This document shows positions 9,479 to 19,070 of a stretch of 64,000 bases of DNA, in pieces. The position numbers and the translations under genes are program-made. The notes under the pieces are model-generated. The model did not search any database. It saw only the letters and a program-made list of their open reading frames with translations, and was not told the origin of the DNA. The DNA is from Saccharomonospora amisosensis (GTDB lineage: Bacteria; Actinomycetota; Actinomycetes; Mycobacteriales; Pseudonocardiaceae), in contig NZ_JAAOYM010000001.1 of the NCBI RefSeq assembly GCF_011761185.1, positions 682,001-746,000 of the forward strand, given 5' to 3'. Positions within the stretch are counted from its first letter, which is position 1. Each line of letters opens with the position of its first letter.

Positions 9479-11032
9479 TCACCTCGTTTCGCTCAAGCCA
9501 CGCAGTGCGCGGTCGACAAGCTCGCTCACGCGTGCCCTCGCCGCCTCGGCTTCCCCCGGTACGAGGCCGAGCCGGGTCCTGCGGTGCAGCACATCGTCAG
9601 CGTCCAGCGCACCCTCGTGCCGCACCGCCCACACCACCTCGGCCCCCGTCGTCTCGCAGCCGTCGAAAAGCGGTCGCGCGAGTCGTCGATCGACCTCGCC
9701 GAGCGCGGCGACGCGCGGTGCCTCCGTGCCGTACTTGGCCACCAGCCGCGGCTCGGCCTCCACTGCGGACAATGCGGCCCGGTCGGCGGCGCCTATCAGT
9801 GGAAGCGCTGCCGTGCGAACTTCTCCCGCCCGCAGCCCGGCCGCCGTTACCGCGGCGTCCACGGCGTCCTGTGCCATCCTGCGATAGGTCGTCAGCTTGC
9901 CGCCGACAACGGTGATGACACCGGTGGACTCGTCGGTGAGTACCACGTGCTTTCGGGAGAGATCCGCCGTCCTGCCTCCAGGCGTGTCCACCAGTGGGCG
10001 CAGTCCCGCGAAACTGCCGAGCACGTCGTCGGAATCCAGCCTGCGCGCGAGCACGGTGGAGGCGGTCCGCAACAAGAAATCCACATCGGACCGAGGTGCC
10101 GACGCGACATCGGGTGGCTCGCCCGTCATGGGTTCGTCGGTGAGGCCGAGGTACGCCTTGCCGCCGGGCTGCGGCAGCAGGAATACGAACCGGTTGCGTT
10201 CACCGGGAACCGGCACCATGACGGCGGTTTCGCTAAGCCCGGTTCCCCGCGTGTCGAGGACGAGGTGCGAACCGCGGGAGGGCCGCAGCCGCACGGAAGG
10301 GACGAGCCTGCCCGCCCACACGCCCGTGGCATTCACCACCTGCCGCGCACGCAGTTCGACCTGCTCGCCGGTCAGTTCGTCGCGGGCGAGCACCCGATCT
10401 GCGGTGACCTGGGTGGCCGCGAGCCTCGTCAGTATCCGAGCTCCGTGGGCGGCGGCGGTTCTGGCAAGGGCAATCACCAGCCGGGCGTCGTCGGTGAGCG
10501 CGCCGTCGAAGGACAGTAGGCCGCCGCGCAGGCCACTGCGACGCAGTCCGGGTGCGAGGGCAAGCGCTTGCGCGGCCGGGATCGAACGTGGCCGCGGTAG
10601 TAGCGAAGCAGGCGTGCCCGCGGCGCGGCGCAGGGCGTCGCCCGCGTGCAGGCCCGCCGCCGTGATCGCCTGCCCAGCCCGCGAGGAGTGCGCGTAGGAA
10701 GGGAACAGTTGCGCGAGCGCTCTGGTCAGGTGCGGCGCGGTGCGCCTCAGCAGGATGTCGCGTTCCACGGCGCTCTCCCACGCGAGCGCGACGTCGCCGT
10801 GTGCGAGGTAGCGCAGACCGCCGTGGACGAGCTTGCTGGACCAGCGAGAGGTGCCGTACGCCAGGTCGACGGCTTCGACGAGCGCGACCGACAGCCCGCG
10901 CGAGGCGGCGTCCAGCGCGATCCCGGCACCGGTGACACCACCACCGAGAACGATGACGTCCACGCGCTCACCCGAGGCCAAGGCGGCCAGTTCCTCGTCG
11001 CGCCGCCGGGCGGTCAGCGAGGCCCTGATCAT
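9479..11032 (-). CDS. glpD: Glycerol-3-phosphate dehydrogenase (FAD)
   Basis: Oxidises sn-glycerol 3-phosphate to dihydroxyacetone phosphate at the membrane and feeds electrons to quinone. It has 517 aa, an FAD-binding GGGVTGAGIALDAASRG near residue 30, the DAO-fold SSKLVHGGLRYL segment and a C-terminal DAO domain with a helical tail. Its ATG overlaps the stop of the TetR gene (ATGA), so regulator and enzyme are co-transcribed. With the divergent AGPS-like flavoprotein it forms a glycerolipid set. The order glpD-TetR-flavoprotein matches what I recall as Rv2249c-Rv2250c-Rv2251 of M. tuberculosis. Confidence 0.92.
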   Translation of the reverse strand: MIRASLTARRRDEELAALASGERVDVIVLGGGVTGAGIALDAASRGLSVALVEAVDLAYGTSRWSSKLVHGGLRYLAHGDVALAWESAVERDILLRRTAPHLTRALAQLFPSYAHSSRAGQAITAAGLHAGDALRRAAGTPASLLPRPRSIPAAQALALAPGLRRSGLRGGLLSFDGALTDDARLVIALARTAAAHGARILTRLAATQVTADRVLARDELTGEQVELRARQVVNATGVWAGRLVPSVRLRPSRGSHLVLDTRGTGLSETAVMVPVPGERNRFVFLLPQPGGKAYLGLTDEPMTGEPPDVASAPRSDVDFLLRTASTVLARRLDSDDVLGSFAGLRPLVDTPGGRTADLSRKHVVLTDESTGVITVVGGKLTTYRRMAQDAVDAAVTAAGLRAGEVRTAALPLIGAADRAALSAVEAEPRLVAKYGTEAPRVAALGEVDRRLARPLFDGCETTGAEVVWAVRHEGALDADDVLHRRTRLGLVPGEAEAARARVSELVDRALRGLSETR

Positions 11033-11670
11033 GCCGCGAGCGCCGAATCGAGAATGTGCCGCAGCTCGGAGAGCAGGGCCTGTTCGCCGACGTCCGCGGT
11101 GGCGGGCCGCAGTGAAAGCACGAACGACTGCACCACCAGCAGCACCGCGCGCACCTGCACGGCGGGCTCGGTCCTGCGGACGGAGCCGTCGCGATGGCCC
11201 TCGGTCACGATCGCCCCGAGCGCCTCTTCGGCGAGCCGTTGCGTGGAACCGAGGCGCTGGGTGATGTAGGGCAGCACCAACTGGGCGTCGACATCGAGCA
11301 CCGTGCGCATCAGCGGGTTGGCCACCAACGCTCGTACGGCGCCGACGGCGCCGTCCACCAGTCGCTGCCTTGCGGTACTCGCGGGTGGGGTGTCGTCGAT
11401 CGCCTTGCGCAACAACGCGCTGAACTCACGCGTCATGAGCGCGATCAACATGCTGCGGACGTCGGGAAACCGCCGGTAGAGGGTCATCCTGCTGACACCG
11501 GCGGTGCGCGCTATCTCCGCCAGCGTCGTCCTGCGCACGCCCGCGCTGAGCACGCAGGTCTTCGCCGCGTCGAGCAACACATCGTCGGGAACGCGGGTGG
11601 CCGACGTGCGACCGCGGGTGTTCGCGAGAGTGCTGCGCGTCCCGACCGAAGTGTGACGTTGCGCTTCCAT
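11029..11670 (-). CDS. TetR family regulator upstream of glpD
   Basis: Repressor of 213 aa. The helix-turn-helix (TTLAEIARTAGVSRMTLYRRF) is at about residues 47-68, after a basic N-terminal arm. It is coupled to glpD and divergent from the AGPS-like flavoprotein. The inverted repeat AGTGTGAC-N15-GTCACACT (11650-11680) covers its own start codon and reaches the promoter side of the flavoprotein gene, so it probably controls both directions. The ligand is unknown; a lipid or glycerolipid intermediate is an inference from the neighbours. Confidence 0.85.
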   Translation of the reverse strand: MEAQRHTSVGTRSTLANTRGRTSATRVPDDVLLDAAKTCVLSAGVRRTTLAEIARTAGVSRMTLYRRFPDVRSMLIALMTREFSALLRKAIDDTPPASTARQRLVDGAVGAVRALVANPLMRTVLDVDAQLVLPYITQRLGSTQRLAEEALGAIVTEGHRDGSVRRTEPAVQVRAVLLVVQSFVLSLRPATADVGEQALLSELRHILDSALAA

Positions 11671-11680
11671 GTGTCACACT
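11650..11680. promoter_or_regulatory. Candidate TetR operator spanning a start codon
   Basis: AGTGTGAC (11650-11657) and GTCACACT (11673-11680) are perfect inverted arms separated by 15 bp. The TetR start codon (11668-11670) lies inside, and the flavoprotein GTG starts 7 bp beyond. Binding is inferred from position and symmetry. Confidence 0.45.
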
Positions 11681-11686
11681 CTAGCG

Positions 11687-13300
11687 GTGGACGAGACGCT
11701 TGACCATCGGATTCGCTCGGCATGGACACCGCAAGCGGCGGGCGCGGTCGAGCTCGCTCCAGGGGCACTGCGCTGGTTGACCCAGCGTATCGGCAGCTTC
11801 CGACCTGACAGCGGCAAAACGCCCGATTCGGCTGTTGAGATCCCGCCTTCGCTGTTGCCATCGGCCGCACGAGACGACCTCGCCGCCGTGGTCGGCGCGC
11901 CGCAGGTGCTCACCGGCGACAGCGAGCGGCTCGGTCGTACGGGGGGTCTGTCCTACCTCGACTTGCTGCGCCGCAGGAGCGCCGAAGGGCTGGCCGTTCC
12001 GGACGCCGTGGTACTGCCCGCTGATCCGGAGCAGGTGCAGCGGGTACTGGAGGTGTGCACGGCCCACGACATCGGCGTCGTGCCTTTCGGCGGTGGCACC
12101 TCGGTGGTCGGCGGGGTGACGGCGCTGCGAGGGGGAAAGCCCGCGGTGGTGGTGTTGGACCTGCAACGGCTCGATCGGCTGGTCAGCATCGACCCGGTCT
12201 CGCACATCGCGGTGTTGCAGGCTGGGGTGCGTGGGCGGGAAGCCGAGCGCCTGCTCGGTGAGCACGGGCTCACCCTCGGGCACGTGCCGCAGTCTTTCGA
12301 GCGCGCCACCATCGGCGGGTTCGCCGCGACCCGCTCCGCGGGCCAGGCCTCTTCCGGATACGGCAGGTTCGAGGACATGGTCACCGGCGTCCGGGTCGCG
12401 ACCCCGGTGGGTGAGTGGCGCCTCGGCGTCGCACCCGCCTCGGCCGCCGGACCGGACCTGCGCCAGCTGGCCGTCGGCAGCGAGGGCGCACTCGGCGTCC
12501 TCACCGAGGTGGCTGTGCGGGTACGCCCGGTCCCAACCGAACAACGGTTCGAGGCGTTCGCGATCGACGGGTGGCAACGCGGCACCGAGGCGGTGCGCGT
12601 GCTCGCACAGCAGCGCCTGCTCGCCGACGTCACCAGGCTGTCCGATGTAGACGAAACGGCCGGATCGCTCGCGCTCGCGGGCGGCAAGGCAGCGCTGCTG
12701 CGCAGGTACCTTTCGGCTCGTGGGCTGAACCGGCCCTGCCTGCTCATCCTCGGCTGGCACGGCGAGCAGGGGCAGCGGCGCAAGCGGGCGCTGCGTGTGC
12801 TGCGCGCCGCGGGTGCCGTCCGGCTCGGGCGTGCACCGGGCGAGGCGTGGCGGCGCGGGAGGTTCGCCGGTCCTCGGCAACGCGACGCGCTGCTGGAACT
12901 GGGCGTGTGTGTGGAGACGCTGGAGACCGCGGCGCACTGGTCCGAACTGGGCGCGCTGTACGAGCGGGTCAGGGCGGCGTTGCGGGCCGAGTTGGACCGT
13001 CCGCTGGTGATGTGCCACATCTCCCACGCCTACGAGACCGGTGCGTCGCTGTACTTCACGGTGCTTGCCGCCCGCGACCACACCGACCCGCTAGGGCAGT
13101 GGGCCCGTGCGAAGCGGGCGGCGTGCGAGGCCATCACCCAGGACGGGCTCGGCACCATCACGCATCACCACGCCGTCGGTACCGACCACGCGCCCTACCT
13201 GCGTGCCGAGATCGGTGATGTCGGCATCCGGGTACTGGCCGCTGCCAAGCGCGCGGTCGATCCGAGTGGCATCCTCAACCCGGGCAAGCTGATCGACTGA
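11687..13300 (+). CDS. FAD-binding oxidase, alkyl-DHAP synthase-like
   Basis: VAO-fold flavoprotein of 537 aa from GTG 11687. The FAD-binding PCMH domain spans about residues 100-280, with VVPFGGGTSVVGG and ATIGGFAATRSAGQASSGYG. The C-terminal cap carries the His cluster THHHAVG, which in alkyl-dihydroxyacetonephosphate synthases lies at the active site, and ends VDPSGILNPGKL. The family includes ether-lipid AGPS and D-lactate/glycolate oxidases; the His motif and the glpD neighbour favour an AGPS-like role. Its 3' end overlaps the convergent GGCT-fold gene by 26 bp. Actual ether-lipid synthesis is not shown. Confidence 0.75.
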   Translation: MDETLDHRIRSAWTPQAAGAVELAPGALRWLTQRIGSFRPDSGKTPDSAVEIPPSLLPSAARDDLAAVVGAPQVLTGDSERLGRTGGLSYLDLLRRRSAEGLAVPDAVVLPADPEQVQRVLEVCTAHDIGVVPFGGGTSVVGGVTALRGGKPAVVVLDLQRLDRLVSIDPVSHIAVLQAGVRGREAERLLGEHGLTLGHVPQSFERATIGGFAATRSAGQASSGYGRFEDMVTGVRVATPVGEWRLGVAPASAAGPDLRQLAVGSEGALGVLTEVAVRVRPVPTEQRFEAFAIDGWQRGTEAVRVLAQQRLLADVTRLSDVDETAGSLALAGGKAALLRRYLSARGLNRPCLLILGWHGEQGQRRKRALRVLRAAGAVRLGRAPGEAWRRGRFAGPRQRDALLELGVCVETLETAAHWSELGALYERVRAALRAELDRPLVMCHISHAYETGASLYFTVLAARDHTDPLGQWARAKRAACEAITQDGLGTITHHHAVGTDHAPYLRAEIGDVGIRVLAAAKRAVDPSGILNPGKLID

Positions 13301-13904
13301 CCGGTTCGACCCGCAATCCGTGTGAGACGGCGGGAACGCCGGTGAGCAGCCGAGCCCGCCGCTGTGGCACGGCGGCCATGCGCACCAGCTCGCCTTCGAC
13401 GAGCAGCGGCATGCGCTCGGCGGCCGCGCCAACGTAGGCAAGCGCGCCCTCGACCGGCGAGCCGTCTTCGAGCCGCACCGTGCCATCGCGCAACCGGACC
13501 CGGTCGTAGCGGGTACCTCGGCCTTCGCAGCGGTCGAGGACCGCCAGCTGGTCGGGCGTCGCGAACCACACCGCGTGCCATTCCTCGACACCCGGGGCGG
13601 CGGCGAGCGTGGCGGGTCTGGCCCCGTCGCGTTCGCGAAACCCTGCTGCCCAGACAGCCGCGACGCCGTGGCATCGGACGCGGGCGACGACGACGGCACC
13701 GGTCAGCCCCATCGCCTTTCGCAGCCACGTGATCTTCTCAGGGCAGGCGTTGGACCCGTATGCCAGCACCGGGGTCCGCTCGGTGCGCCACCGAGGGGGC
13801 GCCGTGCTCAGCGGATGCCCGGCCCCGTCCCGGTGCACGAAAGAACAGCCGGGCCGGGCACCGGGATAGGGTTCGGCGGGAAAATCGCCGTCGACGAACA
13901 GCAC
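13275..13904 (-). CDS. GGCT-fold (gamma-glutamylcyclotransferase-like) protein
   Basis: Protein of 209 aa from the GTG at 13904, beginning MLFVDGDFPAEPYPG. The central VLAYGSNACPEK is the YGSN substrate loop of the GGCT/BtrG fold, followed by WHAVWFATPDQLAVLDRCEG, where the Glu would be the catalytic acid/base. The start lies 17 bp after the mscR stop with no good Shine-Dalgarno, so it is probably translated by reinitiation in an mscR operon. Family members act on gamma-glutamyl or related amide bonds. A link to mycothiol or thiol turnover is only suggested by the neighbour. The 3' end overlaps the opposing flavoprotein. Confidence 0.65.
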   Translation of the reverse strand: MLFVDGDFPAEPYPGARPGCSFVHRDGAGHPLSTAPPRWRTERTPVLAYGSNACPEKITWLRKAMGLTGAVVVARVRCHGVAAVWAAGFRERDGARPATLAAAPGVEEWHAVWFATPDQLAVLDRCEGRGTRYDRVRLRDGTVRLEDGSPVEGALAYVGAAAERMPLLVEGELVRMAAVPQRRARLLTGVPAVSHGLRVEPVSRSACPG

Positions 13905-13921
13905 CTCAGTCGAATACGACT

Positions 13922-15022
13922 TCAGTCGAACACCACGACGCTGCGCAGCACCTCTCCGTTGTGCATTCGCTCGAACGCCTGCTCGACGTCGGCCACGCCG
14001 ATGCGTTCGGTGACGAACTTGTCCAACGGCAGCCTGCCCTGCAGGTAGAGGTCCACCAGCATCGGAAAGTCCCTGGACGGCAGGCAGTCGCCGTACCAGG
14101 ACGACTTCAGCGATCCGCCACGGGCGAAGAAGTCGATCAGTGGCATGTCGTTGAGCTTCATGTCCGGTGTCGGGACCCCGACGAGCACGACCGTGCCCGC
14201 GAGATCGCGAGCGTAGAACGCCTGCTTCCAGGTCTGCGGAGTCCCGACGGCGTCGATCACCACGTCGGCACCGAAGGAATCGGTCAGTTCCTGTACCGCT
14301 TCCACCATTTCGTCGTGGCTCTTGCCGCGCGCGTTGATGGTGTCGGTGGCACCGAATCCCTTTGCCCACTCCAGCTTCCTGTCGTCGGTGTCGACCGCGA
14401 CGATCGTGCGTGCCCCGGCCAGGTGGGCGCCCGCGATGGCGGCGTCACCGACACCCCCGCAGCCGATCACCGCCACGGTGTCTCCCCGCGTGACGGCGCC
14501 GGTGTTTATGGAGGCCCCGATACCGGCCATCACGCCGCAGCCGAGCAAGCCGGCCACCTCCGGCTCGGCAGCGGGGTTCACCTTCGTGCACTGTCCGCTG
14601 TGGACGAGTGTCTTCTCCAGGAAGGCGCCGATGCCGAGCGCGGGACTCAGCTCGGTGCCGTCGGCGAGCGTCATCGGCCTGCTCGCGTTGTGTGTCTGGA
14701 AGCAGTACCACGGTTTGCCTCGCTTGCAGGCCCTGCACGTGCCGCACACCGCGCGCCAGTTGAGCACCACGAAATCGCCGGGCCGCAGATCAGTGACGCC
14801 CTCACCGACCTGCTCGACGTAGCCCGCCGCCTCGTGCCCGAGCAGGAACGGGAAGTCGTCGTTTATGCCACCCTCTCGGTAGTGCAGGTCGGTGTGGCAC
14901 ACCCCGCATGCCTTGACCGAGACCACCGCCTCGCCGGGACCGGGATCGGGCACCAGCACGGTCTCCAGCGAGACCGGTTGGCCCTTCGCGCGAGCGACCA
15001 CGCCTTGCACCTCGTACGGCAT
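13922..15022 (-). CDS. mscR: S-(hydroxymethyl)mycothiol dehydrogenase
   Basis: Zinc alcohol dehydrogenase that oxidises the formaldehyde-mycothiol adduct with NAD and can act as nitrosomycothiol reductase. It has 366 aa from ATG 15022; an upstream in-frame ATG adds 11 residues but lies before the ribosome site. Catalytic zinc ligands are [11 protein letters not shown] and LLGHEAAG; the structural zinc site is [15 protein letters not shown]. The NAD fold shows [15 protein letters not shown]. The overall sequence follows the MscR/AdhE2 subgroup rather than general alcohol dehydrogenases, and implies that the host makes mycothiol. The GGCT-fold gene follows in the same direction. Confidence 0.85.
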   Translation of the reverse strand: MPYEVQGVVARAKGQPVSLETVLVPDPGPGEAVVSVKACGVCHTDLHYREGGINDDFPFLLGHEAAGYVEQVGEGVTDLRPGDFVVLNWRAVCGTCRACKRGKPWYCFQTHNASRPMTLADGTELSPALGIGAFLEKTLVHSGQCTKVNPAAEPEVAGLLGCGVMAGIGASINTGAVTRGDTVAVIGCGGVGDAAIAGAHLAGARTIVAVDTDDRKLEWAKGFGATDTINARGKSHDEMVEAVQELTDSFGADVVIDAVGTPQTWKQAFYARDLAGTVVLVGVPTPDMKLNDMPLIDFFARGGSLKSSWYGDCLPSRDFPMLVDLYLQGRLPLDKFVTERIGVADVEQAFERMHNGEVLRSVVVFD

Positions 15023-15146
15023 TGGCTCTCTGTCCTTTCGGCCTCGAAGCTTCAACAGGGCAGCTTGCCACGGCTAATGCGGTCATGGCGACATCCGAAT
15101 GGATTTGTGCACGCAGGTTGCGTTGACCGGAAAGGGCCTTGCCGCC

Positions 15147-16178
<1,032 letters not shown>

Positions 16179-16299
16179 CGGTTCGTGGATCCTCAGCCCC
16201 TCCTCGCCCGCGCGCAGTCCGCGCGGGTTCCCACACCGGAAACCGCGGCAGCCGCGGTTCTCGTGGTAATCGATCGTGTCGGCTGTCCTTGTCTCTCGT

Positions 16300-16698
16300 T
16301 CAGACGACTGCCTGGGTCTGCGTCACCTTCGCCGCCAGCCGCCCGGTGTCGGTATGGATCTCGGTCTCGACCACGATCACCCGCCTGCCCACGTGCAGCG
16401 GCCGGGCCGACGCTGTGGCGTGGCCGCTGCCGACGGGGCGAAGGAAGCTCGTCCGTGACTCGATCGTCGTGGTGCGCTGCGCGCCCTCCGGGAGGTTGGA
16501 GTACGCCAGCGCCGCGCCGGTGGCGTCGGCGAGCGACATCAGCGCGCCGCCGTGCATGCTCTCGCCGAGCGTGGTCAGCGAATGCTCCCACGCGAGCCGA
16601 GTGCGAACGAGGTCCTTGGAATGCTCGAGGACCTCGATGCCCAGCCGCTGCGCGAACGGCATGGCCTGGTGGATGAGCTTCGTGGCTTGTTCGTCCAT
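16300..16698 (-). CDS. PaaI-type hotdog thioesterase
   Basis: Acyl-CoA thioesterase of the single hotdog-fold type, 132 aa. The hallmark HGGALMSLADATGAALAY near residue 50 carries the active-site region, followed by ESRTSFLRPV and ARPLHVGRRVIVVETEI. It lies just downstream of a FadD-type ligase on the same strand and may release CoA from its products. The perfect dyad ATTACCCG-C-CGGGTAAT lies 36-52 bp before the start and may be its operator. Confidence 0.85.
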   Translation of the reverse strand: MDEQATKLIHQAMPFAQRLGIEVLEHSKDLVRTRLAWEHSLTTLGESMHGGALMSLADATGAALAYSNLPEGAQRTTTIESRTSFLRPVGSGHATASARPLHVGRRVIVVETEIHTDTGRLAAKVTQTQAVV

Positions 16699-16733
16699 GG
16701 CGACGACCCTGCCTCGGCCGTGAACGCCCGTCG

Positions 16734-16750
16734 ATTACCCGCCGGGTAAT
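16734..16750. promoter_or_regulatory. Perfect dyad upstream of the thioesterase gene
   Basis: ATTACCCG C CGGGTAAT has two 8-bp perfect arms around one base. It lies between the FadD stop (16763) and the thioesterase start (16698). It is too short for a good terminator and more like an operator. The protein that binds it is unknown. Confidence 0.4.
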
Positions 16751-16762
16751 GCGGCGGCGGCG

Positions 16763-18385
16763 TCAGAAGTGGCTTACGTCGAGCTTGCCCTCGGCGTGCG
16801 CGGCCCTGAGTCGCTTCTTGTCGAACTTGCCGACGCTGGTCTTGGGAACCTCCTCCACAAAGGTCCAGTGCTCGGGCAACTGCCACTTCGCCACCTTGTC
16901 CATGAGGAATTCTCGCAGTTCCTCGGCTGTGACAGTCTGGCCTTGCCTGACGACTACGGCCACCAGCGGTCGCTCGTCCCACTTCTCGTCCGGTACACCC
17001 ACCACGGCGGCCTCCGCCACCGCGGGATGAGCCATCACGTGGTTCTCAAGGTCCACCGAGGAGATCCACTCACCGCCCGACTTGATGACGTCCTTGGCGC
17101 GGTCTGTGAGCGTCAGGTAACCGTCCGGGGTGATCTTGCCGACGTCACCGGTGCGCAGCCAGCCGTCGTGGAACTTGTCCGGGTCCGCGTCGCCGTAGTA
17201 GGAGCCCGCGATCCACGGCCCTGCCACCTCGAGTTCGCCGACGCTCTCGCCGTCCCACGGCACCTCGTTGCCGTTGTCGTCGATGAGCCGTGCCCGAACC
17301 GACGCGGGAAAACGGCCCTGCGTGTAGCGGTATCGCCAGGCCTGTTCGCCTGTCGCCGTCGAAGGCGGCCGGGCCACGCTGCCGAGTGGAGAGGTCTCCG
17401 TCATACCCCAGGCATGCAGGATCGGCACCCCGTAGCGCTCCTCGAACGCGTGCATCATCGCGGGCGGTGCGGCCGAGCCGCCGACCACGACCTCGCGCAG
17501 GTGCGAGATGTCCTGCGGGTTGGCGTCGAGTTGTTGCAGCAGGCCCTGCCAGATGGTCGGTACGGCGCCCGCGAATGTCGGTTGCTCCGCCGCGAGCATC
17601 GCCGCGATCGGCTCGGGCTGCAGGAAGCGGTCCGGCATGACCATCGAGGCGCCGACCATGAAGGCGGCGTAGGGCATGCCCCACGACATGGCGTGGAACA
17701 TCGGCACGATCACCAGTGCCTTGTCCGCCTCGCTCAGCCGCATGCTGTCGCTCATGCACACCTGCATCGAGTGCAGCCAGATCGAGCGGTGGGAGTACAC
17801 GACACCCTTGGGGTCACCGGTCGTACCCGAGGTGTAACACATCGCGGCGGCGGAACGTTCGTCGATGACCGGCCAGTCGAAGGTCTCCGGTTGCCCGGTG
17901 AGCAGTTCGTCGTAGGAGTGCACCCGCACCCCGCTAGGCGCCTCCAGCGCGGCCGGATCGCCGTTGGCGACGATCACGTGCTGCACCGTCTTCATGTGCG
18001 GCAACTGCTTGGCAAGCAGCGGCACCAGGGTGCCGTCGACGATGATCACGTGGTCCTCGGCGTGGTTGGCCACGAAGACCAGTTGCTCAGGGAACAGCCG
18101 GATGTTCAGCGTGTGCAGCACCGCACCCATGGCAGGTATGGCCAGGTAGGCCTCGAGGTGTTCGGCGTTGTTCCACATGAACGTCCCGACGCGCTGGTCG
18201 CCGGTGATGCCGAGTCCGCGCAGGGCGTTGGCCAACTGCGCTGCTCGCTTTCCGACCTCGCCGTAGGTCTTGCGCACGCCTTCCGACCCGTTCCAGGTGA
18301 CCACGGCGCTGTCCGCGTGCAGCTTCGAGCCGTGGCGCAGCAGGTTGGCGATGGAGAGCTGGTCGTCCTGCATCGTGCTCAGCAT
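16763..18385 (-). CDS. Long-chain fatty-acid-CoA ligase (AMP-binding)
   Basis: Activates a fatty or other carboxylic acid to its CoA ester through an acyl-adenylate. It has 540 aa, the P-loop MCYTSGTTGDPKGVVYSHRS near residue 185, the A5 motif WGMTETSPLG, the A7 Asp in WLRTGDVGKITPDGYL and the hinge DRAKDVIKSGGEWIS; the C-terminal Lys lies in KTSVGKFDKK. The set of motifs is complete. It belongs to the medium/long-chain FadD group. It probably forms a unit with the thioesterase gene 64 bp downstream. Confidence 0.9.
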   Translation of the reverse strand: MLSTMQDDQLSIANLLRHGSKLHADSAVVTWNGSEGVRKTYGEVGKRAAQLANALRGLGITGDQRVGTFMWNNAEHLEAYLAIPAMGAVLHTLNIRLFPEQLVFVANHAEDHVIIVDGTLVPLLAKQLPHMKTVQHVIVANGDPAALEAPSGVRVHSYDELLTGQPETFDWPVIDERSAAAMCYTSGTTGDPKGVVYSHRSIWLHSMQVCMSDSMRLSEADKALVIVPMFHAMSWGMPYAAFMVGASMVMPDRFLQPEPIAAMLAAEQPTFAGAVPTIWQGLLQQLDANPQDISHLREVVVGGSAAPPAMMHAFEERYGVPILHAWGMTETSPLGSVARPPSTATGEQAWRYRYTQGRFPASVRARLIDDNGNEVPWDGESVGELEVAGPWIAGSYYGDADPDKFHDGWLRTGDVGKITPDGYLTLTDRAKDVIKSGGEWISSVDLENHVMAHPAVAEAAVVGVPDEKWDERPLVAVVVRQGQTVTAEELREFLMDKVAKWQLPEHWTFVEEVPKTSVGKFDKKRLRAAHAEGKLDVSHF

Positions 18386-18701
18386 GGTGGCTCCTGCCGG
18401 TGGTTCGTCGGTGAACTCGGGTTAGGCGCGACTCTAGTCCGGTCCTCGGCCGAGCGGCATGTGCTCAATGCACAACGGTTACGCAGCGGGGCTAGGCGAT
18501 GCGAACCGCGTTACAGGCCGCTGACCAGGTATGGCCCGGTCGGGCGGTCATCGCGTGTCGGCTTCGCGGTGCAGCGGATGTTGGCGTTTACTGGGGCGGT
18601 GGTAACAGACGGCCTGGCCAGCGCTTGCTCGGGCAAGCACCCTTCGCACCTGGTTCGTCGCCGCTAGTTACGCGGACACCCGAGAAGAAAGGAACACTAC
18701 G
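18386..18701 (+). promoter_or_regulatory. 316-bp divergent region with mIHF promoter
   Basis: Non-coding region between fadD and the mIHF gene. A plausible sigma-70-type promoter for the mIHF gene is TTGGCG (18581-18586), 16 bp, TAACAG (18603-18608), about 95 bp before the start codon. Just before the TTG start lies the ribosome site GAAAGGA (18687-18693). I saw no other structure. Confidence 0.4.
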
Positions 18702-19013
18702 TTGGCTTTGCCCACGTTGACTCCGCAGCAGCGGGCGGAAGCCCTGGCCAAGGCGGCTGAGGCCCGCAAGGCACGCTCGGAGCTGCTCGCGTCCATCAAG
18801 TCCGGAAGGGAAAGCATTGACAAGGTGCTTATGCGGGCCAAGGACGACAAGACCGTCGGAAAGACGAAGGTCACCCAGTTGCTGAAGGCCGTTCCCGGGC
18901 TGGGGCAGGTCAAGGTGGCCGCGTTGCTCGAACAGGCGGGTATCGACCCGGATCGGCGCGCGGCGGGCCTGGGGGAGCGCCAGCGCGAGGCGCTCATCAA
19001 CGCGCTCAAGTGA
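18702..19013 (+). CDS. mihF: Actinobacterial integration host factor (mIHF)
   Basis: Small basic nucleoid protein that bends DNA, 103 aa. It starts at a TTG placed nine bases after GAAAGGA, which gives the conserved N-terminus MALPTLTPQQRAEALAKAA. The helix-two-turn-helix core is in the C-terminal half: VTQLLKAVPGLGQVKVAALL and GIDPDRRAAGLGERQREAL. In many actinobacteria mihF lies beside gmk and rpoZ. Here it stands alone between a fadD gene and an isochorismate synthase gene, so it may be relocated or a second copy. Confidence 0.88.
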   Translation: MALPTLTPQQRAEALAKAAEARKARSELLASIKSGRESIDKVLMRAKDDKTVGKTKVTQLLKAVPGLGQVKVAALLEQAGIDPDRRAAGLGERQREALINALK

Positions 19014-19020
19014 GCGGTGG

Positions 19021-19070
19021 CTCGTGAGTGGTTGGTGGAGCGGCCTACAACTCCGCTAACCACTCACGAG
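19021..19070 (+). terminator. Hairpin terminator between mihF and isochorismate synthase
   Basis: CTCGTGAGTGGTT (19021-19033) pairs perfectly with AACCACTCACGAG (19058-19070), and GGAG/CTCC pair inside the loop. The right arm covers the last codons of the convergent isochorismate synthase gene, so the hairpin can act on both transcripts. Confidence 0.7.

Noticed and set aside
11681-13081. 466-codon open frame antisense to the flavoprotein
   Set aside because: His/Arg/Pro-rich, no family marks; the plus-strand gene has a full set of motifs.
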